This document shows, piece by piece, positions 18,580 through 28,464 of a stretch of 64,000 nucleotides of DNA. Position numbers and translations under genes: made by a program. Position 1 is the first letter of the stretch, and each line of letters opens with the position of its first letter. This stretch comes from Azospirillum tabaci (lineage in GTDB: Bacteria > Pseudomonadota > Alphaproteobacteria > Azospirillales > Azospirillaceae), in the NCBI RefSeq assembly GCF_014596085.1, contig NZ_JACCJY010000001.1:372001-436000 (forward strand). The letters are read 5' to 3'. The notes under the pieces were generated by a model that was given only the letters and a program-made list of their open reading frames with translations, was not told where the DNA came from and did not search any database.

Positions 18580-19695
18580 GTGCCGCGCGCAGGAGCCAAC
18601 CCCCGCCTTTCCGCCGAAGGCCCCGCCGGTCCTTCGCCCAGCCGCCGCCCATGCCGCCGTCAGGTCCTCGCCGGTGTCGCGGGGGCCGCTCTGCTCGGCC
18701 TGCTGCCAAGGGGCGCGGCGGCGCAGGACATCCGCTATTTCCGGATCGGCACGGGCACCACGTCGGGCACCTATTTCCCGATCGGCGGGCTGATCGCCAA
18801 CGCCATCTCCAACCCGCCCGGCTCCCGCCCTTGCGACCGCGGGGGAAGCTGCGGCGTGCCGGGGCTGATCGCGGTGGCGCAGGCCACGCTCGGCTCGGTG
18901 GAGAACATCGAGCTGCTGCGCTCCGGCGCGGTCGAGGCCGGGATGTCCCAGGCCGACATCGCCTATTGGGCCTACACTGGCTCCGGCATCTTCCACGGCA
19001 AGGCGCCCTTCGAGGGGCTGCGCTCCATCGGCATGCTCTACGCGGAGGCGATCCAGCTCGTCGTGCGCGCCGACAGCGACCTGCACAGCGTGGCCGACCT
19101 GAAGGGCAAGGCCGTCTCGCTGGGGGAGGAGGGCTCCGGCGTGCTGGTGGAGGCGCGGGCGATCCTCGACGCCTTTGGCGTGAAGGAGGCGGAACTGCGG
19201 CCCTCGGCCTACCTGAAGCCCGGCACGGCGGCGGACCGGCTGGCCAAGAAGGAGCTGGACGCCTTCTTCATGGTCGGCGGTTTTCCGGTGGCAGCGGTCA
19301 CCGACGTGGCGAACCGTGAGCCGATCCGTCTGATCCCGCTCGACGGCGAGATGGCCGACCGGCTGCGCATCCGCCAGCGCTTCTACATGGACCAGACCAT
19401 CCCCGCCGACACCTACCCCGGCGTCCCGGAGATTCACACGCTGGGGGTGGGGGCGGAGCTGCTGGTCCGCGCCGACCGCGACCCCGGCCTGATCCACGGC
19501 GTCACCAAGGCGCTGTGGCACGAGAACACCCGCCGCCTGCTGATCGAAGGCCACCCCAAGGGACGCAGCTTCGACGCCACCAAGGCGGTCGCCAACGTCT
19601 CGGTGCCCCTGCATCCGGGCGCCGAGCGCTACTACCGCGAGGTTGGGCTGATCGGCAACGCCGCCAACGAGCCGACGGGAGGGGCGACGCCCTGA
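18580..19695 (+). CDS. TAXI family TRAP-type solute-binding protein
   Basis: About 371 residues from the GTG at 18580, which follows AGGAAAGG at a good distance; a longer frame to an ATG at 18490 exists and the start is not certain. The leader RRPCRRQVLAGVAGAALLGL ends at GAAAQ and resembles a Tat or Sec signal, giving a periplasmic protein. The mature part starts FRIGTGTTSGTYFPIGGLIA, the hallmark of the TAXI group, with GVPGLIAVAQATLGSVENIE, MSQADIAYWAYTGSG and a second lobe LKGKAVSLGEEGSG. TAXI proteins feed small organic acids to a fused 4TM-12TM TRAP permease; no such permease gene is present in the window, so this is an orphan receptor or has a sensing role. Confidence 0.85.
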   Translation: MPRAGANPRLSAEGPAGPSPSRRPCRRQVLAGVAGAALLGLLPRGAAAQDIRYFRIGTGTTSGTYFPIGGLIANAISNPPGSRPCDRGGSCGVPGLIAVAQATLGSVENIELLRSGAVEAGMSQADIAYWAYTGSGIFHGKAPFEGLRSIGMLYAEAIQLVVRADSDLHSVADLKGKAVSLGEEGSGVLVEARAILDAFGVKEAELRPSAYLKPGTAADRLAKKELDAFFMVGGFPVAAVTDVANREPIRLIPLDGEMADRLRIRQRFYMDQTIPADTYPGVPEIHTLGVGAELLVRADRDPGLIHGVTKALWHENTRRLLIEGHPKGRSFDATKAVANVSVPLHPGAERYYREVGLIGNAANEPTGGATP

Positions 19696-19708
19696 CCCCT
19701 TTCGGCTG

Positions 19709-20368
19709 TCAGATGGTCCGTTCGTCGGCGTAGATGTCCCATGGCTCGGCCTTGGCGGCCTCCACCCACTCCTTCATGGCCGGCAGGTCCATCACCGCCC
19801 GCGCGTAGTCGCCGCACAGCCCGTCCATCTCCACCCCGTAGGTGAGGAGGCGCGTCACCACCGGCGCGTACATGGCGTCGGCGATGGAGAAGTCGCCGAA
19901 CAGGAAGGGGCCGCCCGCCCCGAAGCGGGACCGCGCGTCGCGCCACAGGGCGAAGACGCGGGCGATGTCGGCCTCGCTTTCGGCGTTGCGGCCCACGCCG
20001 GGGCGGAAGGCCTTCAGGTCCATGGACATGTGGGTGCGCAGGCCGGCGAAGCCCGAATGCATTTCCGCCGAGACCGACCGTGCCACCGCACGGGCATGCG
20101 CGTCCGCCGGCCAGAGGGCGGCCTCGGGGAAGGACTCCGCCAGATACTCGCAGATCGCCAGCGAATCCCAGATCACCCGGTCGCCGTGCCGCAGGCAGGG
20201 CACGCGGCCGGAGGGCGAATGCTCCGCGATGCGGGCCGCGGTGTCGGGCTGGCGCAGCGGGATCACGATCTCCTCGAAGGGTTGGCCGGTCCGCTTCAGC
20301 GCCAGCCAGGGCCGCAGGGACCAGGAGGAGAAGGCCTTGTTGCCGATGACCAGGGTCAGGTCGTCCAT
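19709..20368 (-). CDS. Glutathione S-transferase family protein
   Basis: 219 residues. N-domain: LTLVIGNKAFSSWSLRPWLA, with the SSWSLRPW loop at the active site, then SGRVPCLRHGDRVIWDSLAI (cis-Pro and the E/D-S pair that binds the glutathione gamma-glutamyl group). C-domain contains FGDFSIADAMYAPVVTRLLT. This 'NKNYSSWSLRPW' type of GST is common in proteobacteria; some members are linked to maleylacetoacetate-like or detoxification chemistry, but the substrate is open. Start at 20368. It ends 13 bases from the convergent TAXI gene and is divergent from the aminopeptidase gene. Confidence 0.88.
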   Translation of the reverse strand: MDDLTLVIGNKAFSSWSLRPWLALKRTGQPFEEIVIPLRQPDTAARIAEHSPSGRVPCLRHGDRVIWDSLAICEYLAESFPEAALWPADAHARAVARSVSAEMHSGFAGLRTHMSMDLKAFRPGVGRNAESEADIARVFALWRDARSRFGAGGPFLFGDFSIADAMYAPVVTRLLTYGVEMDGLCGDYARAVMDLPAMKEWVEAAKAEPWDIYADERTI

Positions 20369-20516
20369 GGGTGCGCCTCGGTTGCGAAGGGAGGGGGGCG
20401 GAGCATGCCTGCCCCGCACCGATCCGGCAAGCCGGCCCGCAATCCCCCTTTTCAGGGGCGCCCCGGCGCGCCATGCTTTCCATACTGTTTCCGTTTCCTG
20501 ACGAAGGACGCCCGTC

Positions 20517-21905
20517 TTGCTCGCCACCCTGCTCGCCACGGCCGGCCCCGGCACCGTGACCATCACCCCGCTGAACAAGGCCGGCCTCGCCACGTGGCTG
20601 GAAGGCCAGCCGCCCGCCACCGCGGCCTGGGTGAAGGCCGTGAACTTCACGGCGGAGGCCGGCTCCACCGCCTTCATTCAGGGGGAGGGCGGGGCGGTCG
20701 CCCGCGTGCTGGCCGGCGTGTCGGCGCTGGACGACCTGTGGGGCCTCGCCGGGCTGCCCGCCGGCCTGCCGCCGGGGAACTACCAGCTGGACGAGGCGGT
20801 GGACGCCGCGCTCGACCGCCGCGCCGCCACTCGCTTGGCGCTGGGCTGGGCGCTCGGCAGCTACCGCTTCGGGCGCTACAAGGCGTCGGAGAAGGCCTTC
20901 GCCAACCTCGTCTGGCCGAAGCACGCCGACCAGGGCGAGGTGCAGCGCACCGCCACCGCCACCACCCTGCTGCGCGACCTCGTCAACACGCCGGCCAACG
21001 ACCTCGGCCCGGCGGAGCTGGCCGCCGCCGCCGCCGCGCTGGCGTCGGAGTTCGAGGCGGGGCTGGACGTCATCGTCGGTGACGGGCTGCTCGACCGCGA
21101 CTATCCGGCCATCCACGCGGTGGGCCGGGCCAGCCCACGGGCGCCGCGGCTGATCGACCTGCGCTGGGGCAACCCGACGCACCCGAAGGTGACCATCGTC
21201 GGCAAGGGCGTCTGCTTCGACAGCGGCGGGCTGGACATCAAGCCATCGTCGGGCATGCTGCTGATGAAGAAGGACATGGGCGGCGCGGCGCACGCGCTGG
21301 CGCTGGGCCGCATGGTGATGATGGCGGGGCTGCCGGTGCGGCTGCGCGTTCTGATCCCGGCGGTGGAGAACGTCATCTCCGGCAACGCCTTCAAGCCGAT
21401 GGACGTGCTGAAGACGCGCAAGGGGCTGACCGTGGAGGTCGGCAACACCGACGCCGAGGGCCGGCTGATCCTGTGCGACGCGCTGGCCGAGGCGGATTCG
21501 GAGAAGCCCGCCCTGCTGATCGACTTCGCCACCCTGACCGGGGCCGCCCGCGTCGCGCTGGGGCCGGACCTGCCGGCGCTGTTCGCCAACGACGACGCCC
21601 TCGCCAACGACCTGCTGGCGGCCGGAGAGGAGCAGAGCGACCCGCTGTGGCGCCTGCCGCTGTGGGCGCCCTACCGCAAGGGGCTGGACAGCAAGGTGGC
21701 CGACCTCAACAACGTGACCAGCAACGGCATGGCCGGGGCGATCACCGCCGGGCTGTTCCTTCAGGAGTTCGTGTCGAAGGACACGCCCTGGGCGCATCTC
21801 GACACCTTCGCCTGGAACAGCGGCGCCCGCCCCGGCCGCCCGGAAGGCGGCGAGGCGCTGGGTCTGCGCGCGGCCTATGCCGTCATCGCCAAGCGGTTCG
21901 GGTGA
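20517..21905 (+). CDS. Leucyl aminopeptidase family protein (M17)
   Basis: 462 residues from a TTG start preceded by GAAGGACG. The C-terminal catalytic domain carries both M17 metal-site motifs: VGKGVCFDSGGLDIKPSSGM with MKKDMGGAAH, and the signature NTDAEGRLILCDAL. The N-terminal macro-like domain (FTAEAGSTAFIQGEGGAVA) is present. M17 enzymes are cytoplasmic hexameric metallopeptidases that remove N-terminal residues from peptides. At 462 residues it is slightly shorter than PepA (about 500) and closer to the PepB/short alphaproteobacterial form, so a second pepA may exist elsewhere. The stop is followed by a GC-rich hairpin (21943-21967) and fliG. Confidence 0.9.
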   Translation: MLATLLATAGPGTVTITPLNKAGLATWLEGQPPATAAWVKAVNFTAEAGSTAFIQGEGGAVARVLAGVSALDDLWGLAGLPAGLPPGNYQLDEAVDAALDRRAATRLALGWALGSYRFGRYKASEKAFANLVWPKHADQGEVQRTATATTLLRDLVNTPANDLGPAELAAAAAALASEFEAGLDVIVGDGLLDRDYPAIHAVGRASPRAPRLIDLRWGNPTHPKVTIVGKGVCFDSGGLDIKPSSGMLLMKKDMGGAAHALALGRMVMMAGLPVRLRVLIPAVENVISGNAFKPMDVLKTRKGLTVEVGNTDAEGRLILCDALAEADSEKPALLIDFATLTGAARVALGPDLPALFANDDALANDLLAAGEEQSDPLWRLPLWAPYRKGLDSKVADLNNVTSNGMAGAITAGLFLQEFVSKDTPWAHLDTFAWNSGARPGRPEGGEALGLRAAYAVIAKRFG

Positions 21906-21942
21906 CAAAGCGCTCCAACATCCGGCATATGGTTAAAATTGT

Positions 21943-21967
21943 CACCCCCGCGGGCGTCGCGGGGGTG
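21943..21967 (+). other. Ten-base-pair GC-rich hairpin before fliG
   Basis: CACCCCCGCG-GGCGT-CGCGGGGGTG, a perfect stem in the 143-base gap between the aminopeptidase gene and fliG. No T-run follows, so it is not a standard terminator; may protect a 3' end or pause polymerase. Confidence 0.5.
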
Positions 21968-22048
21968 GCGTGGCGATTCGGAAAGGACTAAAACCTTCGG
22001 GTAGGACCGGTGGACTCGGGTGCCGGCCGGGTTTTTGGAGGCGGATAC

Positions 22049-23071
22049 ATGGCGCTGAAGGTTCGTGAGGATTATCGCACCCTCACCGGTCCGGAGAAGG
22101 CGGCCATTCTGATGCTGGCGCTGGGCGACGAGCATTCGTCCAAGTTGTTCGCGATGATGGACGACGAGGAGATCAAGGAGCTGTCGCAGGTGATGGCGAA
22201 CCTGGGCACCGTCTCCGCCAACCTGATCGAGCGCCTGTTCGTCGAATTCGCCGAGCAGATGTCGGCCACCGGCTCGCTGGTCGGCTCCTTCGACTCCACC
22301 GAACGCCTGCTGTTGAAGACGCTGCCCAAGGACAAGGTCGACTCCATCATGGAGGAGATCCGCGGTCCCGCCGGCCGGACCATGTGGGACAAGCTGGCCA
22401 ACGTCAACGAATCGGTCCTGTCCAACTATTTGAAGAACGAGTACCCGCAGACCGTGGCGGTGGTGCTGTCGAAGATCCGCCCGGAACACGCCGGCCGCGT
22501 GCTGACCCAGCTGCCGGAGAGCTTCGCGATGGAGGTCATCATGCGCATGCTGCGCATGGAGGCCGTGCAGAAGGAGGTGCTGGACGACGTGGAGCGCACG
22601 CTGCGCACCGAGTTCATGACCAACCTCGCCCGCACCAGCCGCCGCGACAGCCACGAGATGCTGGCGGAAATCTTCAACGGCCTGGACCGCACGACCGAGC
22701 ACCGCTTCATGGCGGCCCTGGAGGAGCGCAACCGCGACAGCGCCGAGCGCATCAAGTCGCTGATGTTCACCTTCGAGGACCTGTCCAAGCTCGATCCCTC
22801 CGGCGTCCAGGCCCTGCTGCGCAGCGTCGACAAGCAGAAGCTCGCCACCGCCCTGAAGGGCGCGTCGGAGACGCTGAAGGACCTGTTCTTCTCCAACATG
22901 TCCGAGCGCGCGGCGAAGATCCTGCGCGAGGATATGGCCGCCATGGGTCCGGTCCGCGTCCGCGAGGTGGACGAATCCCAGATGTACATGGTCCAGCTCG
23001 CCAAGGATCTGGCGGCCCGCGGCGAAATCGTCATCTCCGAAGGCAGCGGCGAGAACGAGTTGATCTACTGA
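22049..23071 (+). CDS. fliG: Flagellar motor switch protein FliG
   Basis: 340 residues, full length. N-domain [20 protein letters not shown] binds the MS-ring protein FliF; the middle domain has [20 protein letters not shown], the EHPQT-like FliM-binding motif; the C-domain has [20 protein letters not shown] with the charged torque helix ([13 protein letters not shown]). FliG transmits torque between stator and rotor and sets direction of rotation at the cytoplasmic face of the motor. GGAGG at 22037-22041 fixes the start. Unusually no other flagellar gene lies within the 64 kb; the gene is followed by a palindromic repeat and a toxin-antitoxin pair. In most alphaproteobacteria fliG neighbours fliF, fliH and fliN. 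Confidence 0.95.
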   Translation: MALKVREDYRTLTGPEKAAILMLALGDEHSSKLFAMMDDEEIKELSQVMANLGTVSANLIERLFVEFAEQMSATGSLVGSFDSTERLLLKTLPKDKVDSIMEEIRGPAGRTMWDKLANVNESVLSNYLKNEYPQTVAVVLSKIRPEHAGRVLTQLPESFAMEVIMRMLRMEAVQKEVLDDVERTLRTEFMTNLARTSRRDSHEMLAEIFNGLDRTTEHRFMAALEERNRDSAERIKSLMFTFEDLSKLDPSGVQALLRSVDKQKLATALKGASETLKDLFFSNMSERAAKILREDMAAMGPVRVREVDESQMYMVQLAKDLAARGEIVISEGSGENELIY

Positions 23072-23090
23072 TCGGGTTCCCGACGAGGCG

Positions 23091-23210
23091 CCCCCACCCT
23101 CCCCATGCGGTGCATGGGTCCCCTCCCTCCCCCGCTTCGCAGGGGAGGGCGTTGTCCGAAGCCAGCGGAGTTCCCTCCCCTGCGCAGCGGAGGAGGGTTA
23201 GGGTGGGGGC
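23091..23210. repeat. Type A palindromic repeat downstream of fliG
   Basis: CCCCCACCCTCCCCATGCGG at one end, GGAGGGTTAGGGTGGGGGC at the other; inner hairpin CCATGCGGTGCATGG and CCTCCCCCGCTTCGCAGGGG. Longest type A copy, between fliG and the toxin-antitoxin pair on the same strand. Nothing else recognisable up to 23341 except a weak 29-codon frame from 23274. Confidence 0.75.
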
Positions 23211-23341
23211 AAAGCTCCGTCATCCGATACACTCCTCCACCTGCGACACCCTAACCGATCAACAGGAATCTCCATGGCCCTTGAAAGCCATATTGGAGCC
23301 GCATACCCTTTCCCCAACATTCACCCCAGCGGGGCGCACCG

Positions 23342-23596
23342 ATGTCCGAACCGGTATCCGTGACCATTCGCGTGGATGGAAAGATAGCCGAAGCGCTCGA
23401 CCGACTTGCGCGGGCGACGGCGCACGATCCGGCTTGGCATGTCGAGCGCGCGGTCGAGAGTTACCTTGCCGACCAGTGTGAGGCGTTCGAGGACATCCGC
23501 CGGGCTGTCGCCGATGCCGATGAGGGTGACTTCGCCAGTGACGACGAGGTCGAAAAAGCGTTTGCCTCTTTCGGCCAGCCTTTGAGGGCGCAGTGA
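23342..23596 (+). CDS. Ribbon-helix-helix antitoxin of a ParD/RelB type
   Basis: 84 residues. The N-terminal strand SVTIRVDGKIAEALDRLARA and the second helix TAHDPAWHVERAVESYLADQ form a CopG/MetJ-type ribbon-helix-helix DNA-binding fold; the acidic C-terminus (DADEGDFASDDEVEKAFASF) is the part that normally folds onto the toxin. It is cotranscribed with the toxin gene, whose GTG start overlaps its stop. RHH antitoxins usually repress their own operon. The ATG at 23342 opens exactly at the RHH strand. Confidence 0.87.
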   Translation: MSEPVSVTIRVDGKIAEALDRLARATAHDPAWHVERAVESYLADQCEAFEDIRRAVADADEGDFASDDEVEKAFASFGQPLRAQ

Positions 23597-23898
23597 AGGT
23601 CCGCTATCTGCGCGGTGCCCTTCGAAACATCGACGACATTTCCCGTTACGTCCGCGAGCACAATCCCGCCGCGGCGGTGCGCATCGCGCAGCGCATCCGT
23701 CAGTCTGTGGCGTTGATCGCCGAGCGGCCCAACATTGGCAAGCCGGGCATTTTTCCCGGCACGCGGGAACTGAAGCTGTCCGATCTTCCTTATCGGATCG
23801 TCTATCGGGTGACGGTGTCCAATGACATGGATGCCCAGCTGGAGATCCTGCGGGTGCACCACATCCGCCGCCAGCCGCCTCCGCCCGACTGGGCGTGA
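23593..23898 (+). CDS. RelE/ParE superfamily toxin
   Basis: 101 residues from a GTG that overlaps the antitoxin stop (GTGA). LRGALRNIDDISRYVREHNP, the helix pair AAAVRIAQRIRQSVALIAER, PNIGKPG, and the strands GTRELKLSDLPYRIVYRV with the final ILRVHHIRRQ are the standard ParE-group layout. ParE members poison gyrase while RelE members cut mRNA on the ribosome; the segment TRELKLSDLPYRIVYR is ParE-like, but target assignment is inference. Plasmid-type maintenance is unlikely here on a core chromosome; it may stabilise the region or act in stress. Confidence 0.88.
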   Translation: MKVRYLRGALRNIDDISRYVREHNPAAAVRIAQRIRQSVALIAERPNIGKPGIFPGTRELKLSDLPYRIVYRVTVSNDMDAQLEILRVHHIRRQPPPPDWA

Positions 23899-24036
23899 GC
23901 CTTCCGCGACGAACTGACCGATCGATCCGGTTGCGAAACGCTTGCTTGTCCGAGCCGGGTTGGGGGACACTCCTTCGCCGCGCGTTCCGAATGCGGGGGC
24001 CTTCGGGGCAAGGGACGCGGCACGCGGGGGGAAAAC

Positions 24037-24477
24037 ATGGCACGGAACCTGAAAGCGCTCGGCCTGTGGCGGACGGCTCTGATCGCCAGCGTCCGGCAGG
24101 ACGGGCCGGACCTGTCGGCGCGGCAGATGGCGATCATGCTTCAGGTCTATTTGAGCGATCCGCCGCACACCGTGCGCGGGCTGGCGGCGACGCTGAACAT
24201 CTCCAAGCCGGCGGTGACCCGCGCGCTCGACCGGCTGTCGCTGCTCGGCTTCATCAAGCGCAAGCGCGACGCCGAGGACAAGCGCAGCGTGCTCGTCCAG
24301 CGCACCGTAAAGGGCAGCGTCTTCCTGTCCGACTTCGCCGAGCTGGTGGTCGCCGCGGGCGCCGTGGCGCCGGAAGACATGGCCGTCATCCGCGCCGAGG
24401 AGGAGGTGGCCGCCTCCGCCAAGGCGCGGCTGGAGGCGCAGTTGAGCGCCTCCGGCCCTGTGGTGGTGCCCGCCTGA
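24037..24477 (+). CDS. MarR family transcriptional regulator
   Basis: 146 residues. After a short N-terminal helix, the winged helix-turn-helix is evident: SARQMAIMLQVYLSDPPHTV, RGLAATLNISKPAVTRALDR (recognition helix KPAVTRAL), then the wing LLGFIKRKRDAEDKRSVLVQ. The D-x-R motif in the wing (DAEDKR) is the classical MarR signature. The C-terminal helix is Ala/Glu-rich and would form the dimer interface. Convergent with the GhrA-like gene (12-base gap), so its target is not obvious from context; auto-regulation is likely. Ribosome binding site is a G-run (CGGGGGGAAAAC). Confidence 0.85.
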   Translation: MARNLKALGLWRTALIASVRQDGPDLSARQMAIMLQVYLSDPPHTVRGLAATLNISKPAVTRALDRLSLLGFIKRKRDAEDKRSVLVQRTVKGSVFLSDFAELVVAAGAVAPEDMAVIRAEEEVAASAKARLEAQLSASGPVVVPA

Positions 24478-24489
24478 CCGCCACCGTTT

Positions 24490-25416
24490 TCAGTAGCCCT
24501 GGCTGCGGTCCACGAGGTTCGGCAGGGGGCGCCCCTCGCGGAAGGCGGTGATCGCCTCGGCCACCACCGCGGCGGAGCGCGACGGGTGGGTGACGGCGGC
24601 GACGTGCGGCGTCACATGCACCTTCGGGTGCGTCCAGAAGGGATGGCCGGCGGGCAGCGGCTCCTCCGCGAACACGTCCAGGCTGGCCCCGGCGATGTGC
24701 CCGCTCTCCAGCGCCGCCAGCAGATCGTCCTCCACCAGATGCCCGCCGCGCGCGGCGTTGACGACCACCGCCCCCTTGGGCAGGGCGGCGAACAGCTTGC
24801 GGTTCAGCAGGCCGCGCGTCTCCGCCGTCAGCGGCAGCAGGCAGACCAGCAGGTCGCATTGCCCGAGCATCGCCGCCAGCCCGTCGGGTCCGGAGAAGCT
24901 CTCCACCCCCGGCAGCGTCTTCGGCGTCCGGCTCCAGCCCAGCACGCGGTAGTCCATGCTCAGCAGCGTCTTGGCCGAGGCCATGCCCAGCTCGCCCATG
25001 CCGAGGATGCCGACACTCACCTCCGACGCCGGACGGTGGTCCAGCGGCTCCCACCGCCCGGCTTGCTGGAGCGCCTTGTACTCGTCGAGAAGCCGGTGCC
25101 AACGCAGCACCTGGAGCGCCACATAGCCGGCCATGTCCACGGTCAGCCCCTCCGACACCATGCGGACCAGTGGCACCTCGGGCAGGGTGGGGTCGAGCAG
25201 CAGCGATTCCACCCCGGCGCCCAGCGAGACGATCAGCTTCAGGTTCGGCAGGGTGGCGAGCAGCCCGTGCGGCGGCTTCCACACCAGCGCCATCTCGATG
25301 TCCGCCGGGTCCCCCATCTCGGGCCACACCCGCACCTCCAGCCCGGGCAGGCGGGCGTCCAGCTCGCTCAGCCAGCGGTCGGAGCGGTCGGTGGTGGAGC
25401 AGAAAAGCAGCGTCAC
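24490..25416 (-). CDS. ghrA: Glyoxylate/hydroxypyruvate reductase A-like 2-hydroxyacid dehydrogenase
   Basis: 308 residues from a GTG at 25416 (VTLLFCSTTD); an ATG at 25470 is in frame but would add a poor leader and reach into the divergent gene's promoter. The NAD(P)-binding motif is VSVGILGMGELGMASAKTLL (G-x-G-x2-G), with WSRTPKTLPG after the second strand, pointing to NADPH preference. Catalytic residues of the family are visible: NAARGGHLVEDD (Arg), LDVFAEEPLPAGHPFW (Glu) and VHVTPHVAAVTHP (His). This matches GhrA, which reduces glyoxylate and hydroxypyruvate. Cytoplasmic. The gene stands alone. Confidence 0.88.
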   Translation of the reverse strand: MTLLFCSTTDRSDRWLSELDARLPGLEVRVWPEMGDPADIEMALVWKPPHGLLATLPNLKLIVSLGAGVESLLLDPTLPEVPLVRMVSEGLTVDMAGYVALQVLRWHRLLDEYKALQQAGRWEPLDHRPASEVSVGILGMGELGMASAKTLLSMDYRVLGWSRTPKTLPGVESFSGPDGLAAMLGQCDLLVCLLPLTAETRGLLNRKLFAALPKGAVVVNAARGGHLVEDDLLAALESGHIAGASLDVFAEEPLPAGHPFWTHPKVHVTPHVAAVTHPSRSAAVVAEAITAFREGRPLPNLVDRSQGY

Positions 25417-25472
25417 GGCGCAAACCCCTGTAATGTTGTCGTTGTTCGTCTCAAAACCCGTTCGAGCCAACC

Positions 25473-26091
25473 GTGCCCCGTCTGATCCTGCTGAACAAGC
25501 CCTATGGCGTGCTGCCCCAGTTTACCGATGAGCAGGGGCGCCCGACGTTGGCCGACCATGTGCCGGTGAAGGGAGTCTACGCCGCCGGGCGACTGGACCG
25601 CGACAGCGAGGGGTTGCTGGCGCTGAGCGACGACGGCGCGCTGATCGCCCGCATCGCCTCGCCCAAGCACAAGCTGCCCAAGACCTACTGGGTGCAGGTG
25701 GAGGGCGTCCCGACCGAGGAGGCGTTGCAGCGCCTGCGCGACGGGGTGACGCTCAACGACGGCCCGACCCTGCCCGCCGAGGCCCGCCGGATGGCGGAGC
25801 CGGACGGCCTGTGGCCGCGCGACCCGCCCGTGCGCTTCCGCGCCGCCATCCCGACGAGCTGGATCGCCCTGACCCTGCGGGAGGGGCGGAACCGTCAGGT
25901 GCGCCGCATGACCGCCGCGGTCGGCTTCCCGACCCTGCGGCTGATCCGCTGGTCCATCGGCGACTGGACGCTGGACGGTCTGGCGCCCGGCCAATGGCGC
26001 GAGGTGACGGTGCCGGGGCGGGACTCCCCGAAGGCGCCGCCGGTCAGGGCGAAGGCGCCGCCCAACGCGAAGGCGAAGCGCCCGCGGACCG

Positions 26092-26117
<26 letters not shown>
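25473..26117 (+). CDS. RNA pseudouridine synthase, RluE/RsuA family
   Basis: 214 residues from a GTG ([20 protein letters not shown]). The catalytic motif [17 protein letters not shown] (Asp after GRL) and the C-terminal [20 protein letters not shown] are diagnostic for the RsuA/RluB/RluE group. Lacking the S4 domain and with [20 protein letters not shown], it is most like RluE, which makes pseudouridine 2457 in 23S rRNA. The last 30 residues are a basic Lys/Arg/Pro tail that may help RNA binding. Its 3' end overlaps the convergent yejF gene by 26 bases. Divergent from ghrA with about 56 bases between the starts. Confidence 0.9.
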
Positions 26118-27723
<1,606 letters not shown>

Positions 27724-27733
27724 GGTTTCCATC

Positions 27734-28204
27734 CTAGGAGGCCGGCTTGCCGGCGAGCAGAGCCGACAGCAAGGGGTGCGGCGTGGCGGAGAACGGGTTG
27801 ACAACGGTCAGGCCGCGCCATGTGAAGCCTTCCTGCATGTCTTCCGACAGCATCAGACGGCAGCCGGACTCCGCAGCCGCCGACAGGACGACGCTGTCCC
27901 AGATCGACAAGCGATGGATCGCGGCCAGATCGATGGCCGCCATCATCACGGCGGCGGTCGTGTCCACCGGCGCGTAAAGATCGCACCAGTTCAGGATCGC
28001 GGTGCGCACCTCGGTCGCCGGGCGTTTGGCCTTTCCGGTGAGCACGCGGTACAGCTCCCCCAGAACCTGGGCTGGAACAACGACGTCCTCCGCGGGCACG
28101 GCGTCCAGCAGGTCGTGAACCACCGCCGGCTTGTGCGTGTCGGACGGCAGGAAGGCGACGCCCTCGGCGTAAACGAGCAGGTTCGTGTCGAGGGCGACGC
28201 GCAT
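27734..28204 (-). CDS. PIN-domain toxin (VapC-like RNase)
   Basis: 156 residues. The PIN-domain acidic set is present: Asp6 in RVALDTNLLVYAE, Glu50 in VLGELYRVL, and Asp103 in LSIWDSVVLSAAAESG, followed by the late acidic residue in LMLSEDMQEGF. These residues bind Mg2+ for RNA cleavage in VapC toxins. The start ATG follows the antitoxin stop by two bases (TGAGCATG); a GTG six bases earlier overlaps the stop and is also possible. Toxin is 10 bases upstream of the yejF start region. Target RNA unknown. Codon use and GC look like the neighbours, so a recent arrival is not obvious. Confidence 0.88.
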   Translation of the reverse strand: MRVALDTNLLVYAEGVAFLPSDTHKPAVVHDLLDAVPAEDVVVPAQVLGELYRVLTGKAKRPATEVRTAILNWCDLYAPVDTTAAVMMAAIDLAAIHRLSIWDSVVLSAAAESGCRLMLSEDMQEGFTWRGLTVVNPFSATPHPLLSALLAGKPAS

Positions 28205-28206
28205 GC

Positions 28207-28449
28207 TCACTCCTCGTACAGCTCGTCGCGGCTCCAGCGCGGACCGACGATCTGCACGGGCTGCGCCCTCAGCCGTGCCATCAAGGTCGCCTTGGCGGCG
28301 TCGGACAGGGCACTGCTCCGCTTGGTGGGGACGATCCGCGCGACCGGCGTGCCATGGGAGGTCACGACATAGCTGTGCCCTTCCTTCACACTGCGAAGGA
28401 TCTGGGAGAAGTTTCGGTTGGCCTCCGCGGCGGAGACAGCGTCTTCCAT
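28207..28449 (-). CDS. Phd/YefM-type antitoxin
   Basis: 80 residues. MEDAVSAAEANRNFSQILRS, then VKEGHSYVVTSHGTPVARIV, is the Phd/YefM N-terminal dimerisation and DNA-binding fold ('V...A..NF..IL..V..G....IT..G.PVA.IVP'). The C-terminal part (PTKRSSALSDAAKATLMARL) is the flexible toxin-neutralising tail. It pairs with the PIN toxin directly downstream. The start at 28449 is preferred to an upstream ATG overlapping yejE's stop, because a dyad (28465-28483) looking like its operator lies just before it and the domain begins there. The pair sits between yejE and yejF on the same strand. Confidence 0.87.
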   Translation of the reverse strand: MEDAVSAAEANRNFSQILRSVKEGHSYVVTSHGTPVARIVPTKRSSALSDAAKATLMARLRAQPVQIVGPRWSRDELYEE

Positions 28450-28464
28450 GGGACTCGCGCCCAA

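Noticed and set aside
21943-21967. Hairpin after the aminopeptidase gene as an intrinsic terminator
   Set aside because: Perfect stem but no T-run on either side; listed only as a structure.
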